Part shown: positions 11,101 to 17,803 of the stretch, piece by piece
Layout of the letters: every line of letters begins with the position of its first letter
Numbering within the stretch: the stretch's first letter is position 1
From: an uncultured Saprospiraceae bacterium
GTDB lineage: Bacteria; Bacteroidota; Bacteroidia; Chitinophagales; Saprospiraceae
Length of the DNA stretch: 64,000 nt
Assembly: GCA_937941765.1 (NCBI GenBank)
Contig: CALDGQ010000068.1
Coordinates: 1-64,000 of the forward strand
Direction of reading: 5' to 3'
Made by a program: the position numbers and the translations under genes
Notes under the pieces: generated by a model
Databases searched by the model: none
Told to the model about the DNA's origin: nothing
Seen by the model: only the letters and a program-made list of their open reading frames with translations

Positions 11101-12447
11101 CAATTCAACTTGTATATCAACCGTTTGACCTCCTGGTAAATCATCATAAAATCCATCCCCATCAAAATCATCTAACCCACCAGCTCCATCAGGATCGGTG
11201 GTCAAGCTAGTAAAGTCTACAATTAAATCTCCACCCAACCAGTAAAAATGAGCGGTATCAATTGGCGTTCCACCAACAGTTACATTGACAATATCAAGAG
11301 ATGATTTTTCACAAGTTTCAAATCCTAAAGTAAGATCTGTAAACAATCCTGTTTTGGGATCTGTACTAGGTGTTGTTGTTCCATTTAAGACAGAATACAA
11401 TTCCATTTCGATAATTCCAGGGTCTCCACAAACTGCTGGATTTGATAACTTGGTTACGTTTGCAAAAGGTTCAGGTCTAACATTTGGTTGGATTCTGATT
11501 TCTGAATCTTTTAATATTTCTTGGCAGACTTCTGTATCATGACATCCATATCTTGCTTTGTAGGTTACAAATTGTATACTTTCTAGCGGACACTCATCAG
11601 CATGAAAGCAAATTTCGAAATTAACGATTTCGTCTTCATCCATTTGTCCTCCTGACAAAAATGTAGGATCAACTGTTGCAGTCAATGTTGAATCTGCGGC
11701 ATTATAAGTCGTAGGTATTGGATTTCCATCAATTGTTAATCCATCATATATCAAATCACCAGATAGGTCTAAATTACAAACCTCAAATTCCCAATCTGTT
11801 AAGTAAGCTCCAATACCATCTTGAGATACTTGTATGCTTGTACAAAATTGAGTACTCAGTGCTGACAATGTTGTAATTGGACTGTTACGAAAATTAAGTA
11901 CAGGTTCTTTAATGACCGTATTGTATTGCCTAACTGGAATTAATGATTGACGACATTGCATGAAATTACCCAAAGTATCTTCATAGATAAAATCGAAATC
12001 AATTTCAATTTCGTAATCTATTAATCCGATATTCGCATCACAAGTTGACTCAACTCCAATGTATCCTACAAAAATACCTTCTGTAATTCCTTCTAAAAGA
12101 AATTTCGGTTTGATTGAACTTGGGTCTAAATTAGTAATGGTTCCTGTTGGATAGTGGGTCGTCTCAAACCCTGCATATTGCATTCCTGGCTGAAAATTTA
12201 GTGTCATTTGAGTACCAGAAACATTACCTGGTTCTTCAATAAATACCAAAAAAGAGAGGGTATCTGATCCACCACAAATAACTAGTTCGTCGGTTTGGGC
12301 AAATCCTGGCACATCAATCAGCTCTGTAACTTGCATGGTTGGACATTGCGCGTACAGATTGTTGATGCCAGTTAGATAGAAACAAATTACGATTATAAAT
12401 GACATAATCAGTTTGCTTCTACTAAATCGATTCGTAGAAAATTGCAT
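1..12447 (-). CDS. Giant SprB/SdrD-repeat surface adhesin (C-terminus off window)
   Basis: One reading frame stays open from the ATG at 12447 to the left edge, at least 4149 codons, so the C-terminus (probably a T9SS or gliding-associated sorting domain) is not seen. The N-terminus is a signal peptide with a hydrophobic run ending NLYAQ near residue 34; in-frame ATGs at 12492 and 12405 are alternatives, and 12405 would give a tighter signal. Residues ~35-2130 are cysteine-containing, DUF11-like beta-sandwich repeats. Around residues 2135-2250 lies an SdrD B-type domain (IGNFVWKDTNGDGIQDPGEA), then a DUF11-like domain. From residue ~2430 onward there are PKD-like SprB modules with signatures such as WxGPNGFTS, VTDANGC and YTWTTPAGVT. 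This points to an exported cell-surface adhesin used in gliding or attachment. It is monocistronic on this strand, with glpD upstream. The family-level call is firm; the ligand is unknown. Confidence 0.85.
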   Translation of the reverse strand, partial: MQFSTNRFSRSKLIMSFIIVICFYLTGINNLYAQCPTMQVTELIDVPGFAQTDELVICGGSDTLSFLVFIEEPGNVSGTQMTLNFQPGMQYAGFETTHYPTGTITNLDPSSIKPKFLLEGITEGIFVGYIGVESTCDANIGLIDYEIEIDFDFIYEDTLGNFMQCRQSLIPVRQYNTVIKEPVLNFRNSPITTLSALSTQFCTSIQVSQDGIGAYLTDWEFEVCNLDLSGDLIYDGLTIDGNPIPTTYNAADSTLTATVDPTFLSGGQMDEDEIVNFEICFHADECPLESIQFVTYKARYGCHDTEVCQEILKDSEIRIQPNVRPEPFANVTKLSNPAVCGDPGIIEMELYSVLNGTTTPSTDPKTGLFTDLTLGFETCEKSSLDIVNVTVGGTPIDTAHFYWLGGDLIVDFTSLTTDPDGAGGLDDFDGDGFYDDLPGGQTVDIQVELGFVCAEPIDGGSIACSSVDCSFAQFFVKAARDCGQTFNYSPTITGFNIVNGSTYVEMKGTTALNASTVGYNMGVTGNYTNCNPRPVTTTDVEFCYIYERENVDPCPDAFTTNKLQATFSGSPRMVYDMVMVPGSGEVTVGGTTVASGGNGTFTDVDPSTRVLTIEMGDLAVGTEVCYKYQIEMDSASCSPYQYMVGTHQVIENCNTGTCDCDIVKGCADALFRVNPTDCGCTCDIASGANIRRWNYGYADGTMTTKLDHTTADPADLNRYLPCDTMYYEGWMKFNTPEAVGDLYQWYFLANITNLGYNSWAGNDDTELMIDASGTELLAIEFSKLGGGGARQVINIPDFAGCMDDPNQTGAAGFFTYGAKHPWDPAIIYDAPMCNSTYEYHDGNLFGIYFRDFNSLEDCRNTEVAGWEEGNCISEIKNYFNIEVGDSIIMKWKLPLVKNVKAYANKEADPTFTFQTPQMLNVAAGHFLDPFDADCLVALSNCRENSPFFTHCPSGINAVSELEIDNCGGSVSHSFNNTMTTPVDWYLNEYRPYFNFTNVEVPVYSPMIYCGNAKIVTPSGVEYPLTPESYTNHTCQTVAGQEYCSVTTGDLGTVVFNPSAAGYPGIGVGMGGIIDSFRIEYDLCKVCPSPLADLSTYEISYGYKTCDPLNGNCFRCNQTATNTSNELPLFCETIVPRSASYYDFFGMDKLFINTATSGDINAVDNSTGFPPLTQVQDVNLLASGSPGITEEINTFTVCSDNSTSTSTLTHIGVLASVTLVNSVQLVNIYDASNNPITYTVASVSPTETTYAVSLPDLAPGECTEFKVGTTLLYCPEEPEIAEICTTVTSGCMDPAVAAALAGGTGSCNGNEQCYRYVTEEAGIQADFLPPPGGFDLCSEVELGVFIKNVKEATVLDLTADINLPIAGAQAVPGTFMASYPNTGGLGATNWVPITDPTFNGNNMIYTEDADFSTYIHQNGFPGVIASGDSNKIAIKFNMITICDEFLSGSRANFEATASDPCSPEILTSGGVGSPQLIVNGANPADFAQILVTAKPSDAFCGQDTPTFTITGQNISEKPSGDSVIMCVTLPSVVSYVPGSMRFIIPDGIPVGTEVVTMINGQTNICFQGYENMPIGGAFTLNFEANFDELAACGDYKVGVDIKEVVPSVSCVPGPPAECDVFVQSSVNPEFTMTLKGPIETTDVQLTRSCNGSNDPVELCYEVKLHNPGPDFTGDLRIDLHDDLLATQVLDYFDPVLDSDSFSGQFIASGDTITLTGCFNVDEINSCPVILNMVYDSSCECDNIATPFNTISPGFLADIPGTTVLCPGEEMGLDTCGNYNFTYSPASNVATRSTDDSLYIKIVDPSILTMIQVSGTAGECGVSDLRFIRGLETFPLDLENDEVCENQPTLINLTIPAQYAEWVSIEWNPSTFLDNPTRQDPIVNVPTAGVYDYEIILDFGNGCLVTDTVQLNVLPTPTLVISGDTEFCNGYAPANLDATAGYDYYEWYQLAGGFEIIQAVTFTNAWAGPTTPGDYIVKGFSSAEKCPAVSGPWTVTTKECVDLELKKTICDLETPPGIGDVVTYCVEVCNILDPTKGLIYRSSLIEVEEDWPANLTYIDWTATQGTYFENNPISKWEIPSLAAGQCDTLFLRGEITTSGTFNNVAEITSQDHEDVDSFEDNDDGDQSEDDEDNASFEVVTANIGNFVWKDTNGDGIQDPGEAGVGGVVVYLYDAVTGAVVDSATTTPTGSYLIENVSAGDYYMVFDATNNDCSPDFNFTQQNNGTSDGDDSDADGTGTTGAFNFDPTQGDKLTCDAGIVPTPMIGNTKQITGTELLSNGNLEVTFLIGVKNTGAIDLTNITLTDDLATQLGAAWVGMSPAIPNTYLISSTATTTPALNAGFNGGSDINILSQAPTDMLEPGQEIRIETKVEIDPNLAAWPLMNQTEAGGDGLDPNGNPLEDGNGNPITVTDPSDSGSNYGGTNPGEPGDNGTPDDPTEFTCAPANIIVTGEPTGICPGDDVMLNVSSDLPGAIYHWRELGNSTIIATTTATTLMNITADTDYEVEVIIPTGVCSYNNIDTFSINVFDPPTLSVAGNYMLNTDCSPTDLMLVAGDTQGDGAIVSYNWTGPNGYTSGQQNPTITNADATSNGSYHLVVTDANGCTAEADLEILTVVDPIAQPFISSTGPACEGGEVVLDVSQYTGSSVAYTWTTPGGVTNNVSGFGTPQIYISPTDPSHDGTYTVEIEVDGCTLNATYDVVIEESPIVTASMMTIDPCDGGSLELSATGTGAAPISYAWSGPNGFTSSLQNPNISNTTVANNGQYTVEITSGAGCISTSTVLVNNILPPPTPPTIATNGPICEGETLELSSSTDGVTFEWIGPDGDSQTTLSNPGQTTSTGTTSFGPGDPAYQDGPMTVRITDANGCIAMSAPIDVIINPVPTAVASNNGPICEGEDAQLFANSLEGGTYSWYDDIPTAGGVLISGLQNPVISGLTTGTYRYYLVVEKDNCPSTVVSTNVRISAPPTATLAHTYIPAVDCSSSDLRLEATIIPGPGTLNNYSWTGPNGFTSTMLIPVIPNASTLANGTYTFTVEDIYGCSSTTTLQVNDIVDGVAITPVVNSTGPVCDGGEIILTTQIQSGTNVIYTWTTPAGVTTGIVGQGSNQLIISPVDDTVHEGMYSVEVMVDGCTVNSADFMVDVFEEPVAFIPTSTIGSICEGDNVQLFGNAPADVTFAWAGPNGYTSTQENPMLTNINSSSNGVYTLVVTNAQGCSTSADVTISNILPPAETPTIAYNGPICDGEDIIITTSTPGANFEWVGPLGASAATLAMPGLTTTSGATTLNPANAAYLPGSWSVQVTDANGCVAMSNEIDIDIIEEPQVFAENNGPVCEGEDIVMDATGTGSNYAWYDNDPALGGALVSTASTFTVSGLAAGTYDYYLQVETDGCLSGVIQTSAQILDPPVVATAFTYSPNTDCSASSLTLDGTVTTVGTNIASIVWSGPNGFTSTLEDPVIPAVNSSNNGSYTFEITDDFGCVSTGSLEVSGIVDAVAATPIINSSGVACNGDVITLTTQLQVGTNVTYTWTTPAGITTNISGQGTNEIMISPVDDAIHEGNYSVMIDVDGCILNSADFAVQVYEDPTVAPVVAASLLCDGSVLEIQSNATDAVSYQWAGPNGFTGTQATATLTNVSEVLNGLYTVTVTSESGCMAIGNVTVNTILPPVEPTSITTNGPICEGDDIILTTSSICANYKWIGPDGASASTLANPLLSTATPITTIPMGDVAYDAGSWSLICVDANGCESESGASVELAINEVPQAIATNNGSVCPGESVQLFANPIDGATYTWTETGSTVVISNEQNPIIPVVNATTTYELLVESAGCGSAIATTEVVMTAAPVVAPLASYSVAADCSPQDLSLTSSATGSGVLEYEWTGPNGFTSTIADPTLPNVQAANNGTYTVVVTDANGCTTQQQVEVTDVQDSIIDPDIASSGPACEGEQITLSVPDYTGANVTYTWTTPNGVTDISGMGTSELIINNANDALHEGTYSVVITVDACTVQSVGYFVDVYEQPVVAIAPVTNVACTTGSDNIQFAGTASAGLAGYTYEWNGPNGFTSTLEDPMLSNITSTMSGTYTFQVMDANGCESEVASVEVSIDEGIEEPTMLYSGQACDQGQVTLSIPQYAGTNVTYTWTTPAGVTANITGLNTNEITIDPIG

Positions 12448-12845
12448 AGGTTTGTGTTTTTGTTCGAGTGTTTTTGTTATTGTTACCTTCATGCGTTCAA
12501 TTCGGTATTGCGATTTTGATTGCTCAAAATACGCGGTGTTTTTTGGTAGTTAATATCAATAAATTGATTATCAGTATTTTATAGATTACATATAATCTAA
12601 ATACCAACATGTCACAAACAAACAATAACAGTACCAGTAATATCGGCCCTATTGATAATCAATTGATTACACATTAAATTTTAACACTTTTCTTTTAATA
12701 TTTAAGGGATAACTAGAAAGGAATTCTAATAAATCAATGGATTAATTGCCTAATTAGATAAGATTAGGTGTCACTAAAATCGATTTTACAACAAGATACA
12801 CGCTGACATCTTATTGAATCGAAACTGAAATAAATAGGAAGGAAC
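12448..12845. other. Intergenic region upstream of the giant adhesin; two inverted repeats
   Basis: There is no convincing gene here. The region is AT-rich and should carry the adhesin promoter and the 3' end of glpD. A 12-bp perfect inverted repeat, AATTGATTATCA, lies at 12562-12573 with its complement at 12653-12664. Between the arms is a short palindrome, TAGATTA-CATA-TAATCTA, at 12582-12599. Either could be an operator or an RNA stem; nothing in the sequence decides. Confidence 0.5.
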
Positions 12846-14516
12846 TTAGGTAGTAATAAAGGCGATTTCTTTTGCTGGATAATGAACAGCATCATAGATT
12901 AAAAGATCAAGAATCTCGTTTTCTTTTTTTAAGCGAGCATCATCCCAACCTAAGCAATTTTTAAAATCGTTTGCCACTATTTCGCGGAGTTCTGGAATAC
13001 TACCAATATCAAAATACAACTTTCCAGATCTACGAACAAAGTAGTCACTCAATGTATTCACCATTTCATGATGAATACAGAACCAGACTTCTGCCCTAGC
13101 AAGTGCAATCAAAGGTTCATCAGCAAATGAATTCATTTTGCTGATAATAAACTCCGCTTGTTTACCATAATTGGTAACTAAATACCAACTTTGATAATCG
13201 TCAAAATTGTATTGGTTTAATTTTGTCTTAATTGTTTGGATATATTTTTCAACAGCTTTTGAGTTTGCCAGCGCATCTTGGACGATTGTTATTTCTCGAG
13301 TTTTACATTTTGCAAATGAATCTGGCAATCTATCTTCTACTAAGTCAACAATTCGTTGCGCCATTTTACGGTATCCAGTTAATTTCCCACCTGCAATAGA
13401 AATCAGTCCGGTTGGTGACTCAAAAATTTCATCTTTTCGGGATAGTTCTGACGGAGACTTTCCTTCCTCATGAATCAATGGACGGAGACCTGCCCAATTT
13501 GAAATAATATCTTTTTGACTTAATTTAATTTTAGGAAATGCTTGATTGGTTGCTGCTAAGATATAATCTGCATCCGCTTTTGTTGCTACCACTCTGTCCA
13601 ATGAACCAGTATAAGTCGTATCAGTCGTACCGACATAAGTAATTTTACCTCTTGGAATTGCGAAAATCATTCGGCCATCAGAATTATCGAAATAGACGGA
13701 GTGCGTTAATGGAAATTTATGATGCGGAAAAACAATGTGCACCCCTTTTGTAAGATGTAGTTGAGCACCTTTCTTAGATTTATCAACAGTTCTCAATTTA
13801 TCAACCCAAGGTCCACCTGCGGAAACAATTTGTTTAGCATTTATAGTAAATACTTCATTCGTTAATTCATCATTACATATAACACCCTCAACGCTTTTAT
13901 TCTTGTAAACAAAATCTGTTGCTTTGCAATAATTAAGTGCAATAGCGTCATATGAATTCGCTCTTTTAATCAACTCGATCGTCAGTCGTGCATCATCTGT
14001 TCGATATTCTGAATAGAGGCAACTTCCTTTTAATTTTTTTTCATCAAGCAAAGGTTCCTCTTTCAAAGTAGCTTCCTTGGTTAACATTTTTCTACGATCT
14101 TCTTTTTCAACTCCTGCTACTAAATCATATACCATAACACCAAACGAAGCGGCCCATTTTCCATAAGTACCATTTTCAATTATTGGTAGCAACATCTTTT
14201 CGGGCAACACTAAATGGGGTGCTAATTTATGTACAATGGCTCTTTCTGTTCCAGTCTCTCTTACCAATCCAATTTCTAATTGTTTAAGATAGCGAAGTCC
14301 TCCATGAATTAATTTTGTAGATTTTGAACTGGTGCCTGAGGCAAAATCAACTTTTTCAATTAATGCTACTTTCATACCTCTAGAAGCTGCATCTAGTGCA
14401 ATACCACATCCAGTTGCACCACCACCAATAATCAGCAGGTCAAAGTGTTGTGTTTTTAATTGTTGGATGTCCTCTACTCTATTTAAGGACGAAAAAGTTG
14501 ATGATTGATTATTCAT
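12846..14516 (-). CDS. glpD: Aerobic glycerol-3-phosphate dehydrogenase (FAD)
   Basis: This enzyme oxidises sn-glycerol-3-phosphate to dihydroxyacetone phosphate at the inner membrane and passes electrons to quinone. The 556-residue product has the Rossmann FAD motif DLLIIGGGATGCGIALDAAS near residues 25-45, the family signature TSSKSTKLIHGGLRYL, and a C-terminal GlpD cap domain. The length is normal for the family. The ATG at 14516 is the first start and lies just after a promoter-like element (14534-14563). No glpF or glpK is adjacent, so it is probably a single-gene unit. It feeds the same triose-phosphate pool as the nearby gap-pgk genes. No missing residues are evident. Confidence 0.95.
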   Translation of the reverse strand: MNNQSSTFSSLNRVEDIQQLKTQHFDLLIIGGGATGCGIALDAASRGMKVALIEKVDFASGTSSKSTKLIHGGLRYLKQLEIGLVRETGTERAIVHKLAPHLVLPEKMLLPIIENGTYGKWAASFGVMVYDLVAGVEKEDRRKMLTKEATLKEEPLLDEKKLKGSCLYSEYRTDDARLTIELIKRANSYDAIALNYCKATDFVYKNKSVEGVICNDELTNEVFTINAKQIVSAGGPWVDKLRTVDKSKKGAQLHLTKGVHIVFPHHKFPLTHSVYFDNSDGRMIFAIPRGKITYVGTTDTTYTGSLDRVVATKADADYILAATNQAFPKIKLSQKDIISNWAGLRPLIHEEGKSPSELSRKDEIFESPTGLISIAGGKLTGYRKMAQRIVDLVEDRLPDSFAKCKTREITIVQDALANSKAVEKYIQTIKTKLNQYNFDDYQSWYLVTNYGKQAEFIISKMNSFADEPLIALARAEVWFCIHHEMVNTLSDYFVRRSGKLYFDIGSIPELREIVANDFKNCLGWDDARLKKENEILDLLIYDAVHYPAKEIAFITT

Positions 14517-14533
14517 GTTTGCGTTTAGGAGTG

Positions 14534-14563
14534 CAAATTATTTTTAATAAGTGTGAATTGCAA
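14534..14563 (-). promoter_or_regulatory. Candidate Bacteroidota sigma-A promoter for glpD
   Basis: On the minus strand TTG (14561-14563) is followed after 20 bases by TAATTTG (14534-14540). This is close to the Bacteroidota consensus TTTG / TAnnTTTG but one base short in the -7 box. It would leave a leader of about 10 bases before the glpD start. Confidence 0.3.
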
Positions 14564-14593
14564 GGAATTAGGAAATCAAATTGATTAAATGAA

Positions 14594-14622
14594 AACTACT
14601 GCCTAAATATAAGACAGTAGTT
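14594..14622 (-). terminator. Hairpin downstream of the TonB receptor gene
   Basis: Read on the minus strand, AACTACTG and CAGTAGTT form an 8-bp stem around a 13-base loop, followed by a short T-rich run. It lies 45 bases past the receptor stop codon. The T-tract is weak. Confidence 0.5.
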
Positions 14623-14666
14623 AACGATAAACCACTTTGTGTTATTATTTTGTAAACGAAATCTCT

Positions 14667-16895
14667 TTAAAACTGATACTTAATATTTCCTTTTAAAAAG
14701 AATGGCACTCCTGGTGTAAAATGGATCTCTTCAACTGGAATTGATTCATTTCGCAATCTGGATTCTGTTGCAAATTGAGCTTCATTCCATTCTTGATTGA
14801 ATATATTTTCAATATTGATTCCGAAAGTAAATTTCTTAAAACTATAACTTGCGTTGGTATCCACAACAAAATAACCATCCGCAATAATCGTGTTATTTTC
14901 ATTAGCTGGTCGATCATTGAGATATCGATAACTAAGATTCGCAGAAAATCCTTTTGGATGCTGAAAAGATAAACGTCCAACGGTGGTTAATTCAGGAGCC
15001 AAGGGAATTCGATTGCTAGTCGGATCCACATTGATAAATCTAGCATAGGTGTAATTGAAATCAATATCGGTAAATAAATATTGATTGAGTTGATATCGTA
15101 GTCCAATATCAATTCCTCGCCGATGAGTTGATCCACTAGGTTCGACAATTCCTGCATCGCCAACATAGATAAATTCTTGTTTCAAATACAAATTCCATAA
15201 AGCAACATTCAACCATAATCTGGAAAATGGTTTCCAAACTAAACCCAAATCTGCACCGAGTGCACCCGGCAAAATTTCTTCTCCGTTTTGTGCTACAACT
15301 ACTCTACTGTCATTGGAATGAAATCCTCTTCCTGATTTCAAAAAGAATTGCCAACGATTATTAGGGTTATAAATGAGGTTGAATTTGGGTGCTAGAAAAA
15401 ATTTAGAAACAGTATGTTTACGATTCTCAACACTTAGTTGATCTTCATAAATAAAATTGAATGCATCTAGTCGGATACTTGGATTGAATGTCCATTTCCC
15501 AATGCTCCAATTAGCATTGACAAAGCTATAAATATTCGATTCGTTGACATTTCCAAGTGCGATTTGAGACAATACATTTTCACGATTTAAAGTTCGAGAT
15601 AACCCGACATCTTGAATCACATCATGCCTTAGTCCCACTCCATAATTCATTTCCAAATCAGTATTTTTCCAATCGGTATTTTGAAAAAGCGTTGTATTAA
15701 AGCCTACAATATTACGTTCTTCTTTTTGTCGTATTTGATCTCCATTAATTGGATCTTCTAGAAAAAATGTGAAGTTAGAAAAGAGCTCAAAATCATAGTA
15801 GGAATAAAAGGCGTTTGACTTGACAAACAGCTTTTCATTTAAAGATTTGGTATGAGCAATCGAAAAATTATTTCTGCTTGTATTTCCTCCTTCTGTATCA
15901 TCTACACTTCCCCATCTTGTAATCGTTCCATTATCAACCAATCGTTGAGGAATCTGACCTGATGCACGCCAATTACTTTGAAAATGAGAAAATAAAATTG
16001 ATAATCGATCTTTATTCTTTAAGTTAATTGTGTATTTACCCATCACATTAATTCTTTGAAAATTTTGCGGTGATTCAACTGGTCCATCAGATTGTAAAAA
16101 TTCTGCTGCTAAATAAGCATCCTGGTTTTCTACCTTTTCTAATAAATTAATCGCTCCAAAACCCCGATAGGTATTAAATCGTCCAAATTCTAATCCAAAT
16201 GTGTTATTATCTAATCGATCTTTTGTTTTAAAATCAACATAACCAGCAGTTGTAAAATTACCATGGCTTGCATCGTATGGCCCTTTTGCAAAATCAATGT
16301 TATGGATTGTTTCTGGTATTAAAAAATGGAGATCCGCATAACCTTGTCCATGTGCATGTGAGACCATATTGACTGGCATCCCATCAACTGTAATTGCAAT
16401 GTCTGTTCCATGATCGATATCAAAACCACGTAGAAATATTTGTTCCGCTTTGCCTCCACCTGCATGTTGTGCTATAAATAAACCAGGTACTTTCCTCAAT
16501 ACTTCTTGAGAAGAATTGACAGGATTTGTTTTCAAGTCTAAGGCTAAAATAGTACTAACTGCACGTACTGAGTTGGTTACTGAAACTTGCTCTAAATCAA
16601 TCGGTTCATCTTCTAATATTAAGATCAGTTCTTTTAGTAAATCTTTTTCTTTAATGACATAGTGGATTGTTTTAAAACCTAGAAAACTGACGTTTAAAAC
16701 GTCTCCTACCTTTACATTTCCTAACTCAAATTTTCCAATAAGATTACTTAAAGTATAATCATTACTTGTGTTGATATAAACAAAAGCACTTTCAATCGGA
16801 GTTTTAGATTTATCAAGAATGACTCCTTTTAAACTTTGACTAAAAACGGTATCCCCTAAAAATATTAGTAAGGAAATCAAAATATATTTTTTCAT
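14667..16895 (-). CDS. TonB-dependent outer-membrane receptor
   Basis: This is a 742-residue TonB-dependent transporter. It has a signal peptide ending near residue 20, a carboxypeptidase-regulatory-like beta-sandwich (about 21-105) typical of Bacteroidota receptors, and a plug domain (about 115-230) with the segments FLRGFDIDHGTDIAITVDG and GHGQGYADLHFLIPE-like residues rich in His. A 22-strand barrel follows and ends in an aromatic residue (KYQF). The His-rich plug and the His-rich small protein encoded just upstream suggest a metal or metal-complex substrate, but that is inference. There is no SusD partner, which argues against glycan uptake. The product is an outer-membrane protein and is probably co-transcribed with the gene at 17090. 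Confidence 0.88.
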   Translation of the reverse strand: MKKYILISLLIFLGDTVFSQSLKGVILDKSKTPIESAFVYINTSNDYTLSNLIGKFELGNVKVGDVLNVSFLGFKTIHYVIKEKDLLKELILILEDEPIDLEQVSVTNSVRAVSTILALDLKTNPVNSSQEVLRKVPGLFIAQHAGGGKAEQIFLRGFDIDHGTDIAITVDGMPVNMVSHAHGQGYADLHFLIPETIHNIDFAKGPYDASHGNFTTAGYVDFKTKDRLDNNTFGLEFGRFNTYRGFGAINLLEKVENQDAYLAAEFLQSDGPVESPQNFQRINVMGKYTINLKNKDRLSILFSHFQSNWRASGQIPQRLVDNGTITRWGSVDDTEGGNTSRNNFSIAHTKSLNEKLFVKSNAFYSYYDFELFSNFTFFLEDPINGDQIRQKEERNIVGFNTTLFQNTDWKNTDLEMNYGVGLRHDVIQDVGLSRTLNRENVLSQIALGNVNESNIYSFVNANWSIGKWTFNPSIRLDAFNFIYEDQLSVENRKHTVSKFFLAPKFNLIYNPNNRWQFFLKSGRGFHSNDSRVVVAQNGEEILPGALGADLGLVWKPFSRLWLNVALWNLYLKQEFIYVGDAGIVEPSGSTHRRGIDIGLRYQLNQYLFTDIDFNYTYARFINVDPTSNRIPLAPELTTVGRLSFQHPKGFSANLSYRYLNDRPANENNTIIADGYFVVDTNASYSFKKFTFGINIENIFNQEWNEAQFATESRLRNESIPVEEIHFTPGVPFFLKGNIKYQF

Positions 16896-17070
16896 TGTTC
16901 CACATTATTCTAAAGCTCATAACACCTTTCTATATGATTTCAGCTTTCCTTTTCAACATAGAAAGCCAAGTCAATAGGTACTTGATAGCATTTCGAAATT
17001 TATTCTATCGAAAATAAAGAATGATTACGAACTAGGTTTTTCAACCTATTTTAAATAAATTTTCAAAAAA

Positions 17071-17088
17071 TGTAACATTATAGCTACA
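17071..17088. promoter_or_regulatory. Imperfect palindrome between the His-rich gene and the TonB receptor
   Basis: TGTAACATTATAGCTACA has TGTA/TACA ends with partial dyad symmetry. It lies directly after the small gene's stop codon and about 175 bases upstream of the receptor start. It resembles the general form of a Fur/Zur-type operator, but no consensus is established for this organism. Confidence 0.2.
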
Positions 17089-17089
17089 A

Positions 17090-17503
17090 CTATGATTGAA
17101 AAATGTGAAGCCGAGGTGGTGGTTTGGGTACTTGTTTAAAATTTTCCAATCTAGAAAATGTATAGGCTGGATAAGTTGGTTTTAAACTTAATTTTTTAAC
17201 CAAGTAGAAATTTCTAATTTCACTAATCTCTACTTTCTTTTTGAGGTCGTTCGTATTCGGAGAACAGGGAGCTTCCTCATTATTGTCTGTAATGTCATTA
17301 ATTTTTTCAAGCGCATTATGCTGATGCGTATCTTGGCTATGTGCTTCGAAACTGTGAATAACTTCTTTAGCGAATAGGATATCTGGTATATGCGAAATCA
17401 AGTGGAGTACTTCTACCGTATTTTTACCAATACTACTCGACATATAAGTCAACAAAAGCAATCCAAATACCCAATGTCGATATGGTTGAAGTCTGATAAG
17501 CAT
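17090..17503 (-). CDS. Small His-rich membrane-associated protein upstream of the TonB receptor
   Basis: This 137-residue protein is not recognised by name. An N-terminal hydrophobic segment (residues ~12-25) looks like a signal anchor. The middle carries scattered His (HLISHIPD, HSFEAHSQDTHQH) and an acidic stretch; the C-terminus is basic with a PKPPPRLH motif. The arrangement of a small His-containing exported protein immediately 5' of a TonB receptor fits an accessory role in metal uptake or sensing in the envelope. That function is inferred from context and composition only. The start is the ATG at 17503; the receptor gene begins 194 bases downstream on the same strand. Confidence 0.6.
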   Translation of the reverse strand: MLIRLQPYRHWVFGLLLLTYMSSSIGKNTVEVLHLISHIPDILFAKEVIHSFEAHSQDTHQHNALEKINDITDNNEEAPCSPNTNDLKKKVEISEIRNFYLVKKLSLKPTYPAYTFSRLENFKQVPKPPPRLHIFQS

Positions 17504-17678
17504 AAATTAAGCAATGATCTTTGGGTAAAAATTAATTGAAGCTATAAAGATTATTTGTATTTTATAAAAACCGAACTACTAAAAGAAGTAAAAGTTTTAG
17601 CAAAGACATTTATTTATTTGTGTCAATTCAATCTTCAAGGACGAAAATCTTTATTTTGGCCAAGTTTTATTTCAACTC

Positions 17679-17742
17679 TTCCCATAAAAAAAAACCTTCC
17701 AGAAGTAAATCTGAAAGGTCTTATGTAGCCCCTAGGGGAATC
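17679..17742. repeat. 64-bp direct repeat, copy 1 (tRNA-Glu 3' end plus terminator)
   Basis: This stretch is identical over 64 bases to 18072-18135, at an offset of 393. It contains the tRNA-Glu terminator hairpin (equivalent at 17686-17719) and the last bases of the tRNA gene. The two copies flank the GIY-YIG gene. Confidence 0.9.
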
Positions 17743-17803
17743 CCTGCCTGACTGCGTCTTGCAGACAGGGAACCCAACTCTTTCCAGAATGAAAACCGTC
17801 CTA
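17726..17803 (-). pseudogene. Degenerate 3' portion of tRNA-Glu
   Basis: This stretch matches the 3' half of the intact tRNA-Glu (18119-18190): acceptor 3' strand, part of the T arm, the CTTTCCAG-ATGAAAACC anticodon region and GTCCTAAC. It is interrupted by a 29-base palindromic insert (17742-17770), has lost four bases of the anticodon stem, and lacks the 5' acceptor strand. It cannot fold as a tRNA. The stop codon of the GIY-YIG gene lies within its decayed end. Confidence 0.8.
17742..17770. repeat. Short REP-like palindromic element, copy 1
   Basis: 29 bases with near-palindromic ends, CCCTGCCTGACTGC and GCAGACAGGG, separated by GTCTT. In reverse complement it closely matches 49515-49543. 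It sits inside the degenerate tRNA-Glu copy and is absent from the intact copy, so it was inserted after the duplication. Confidence 0.6.
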
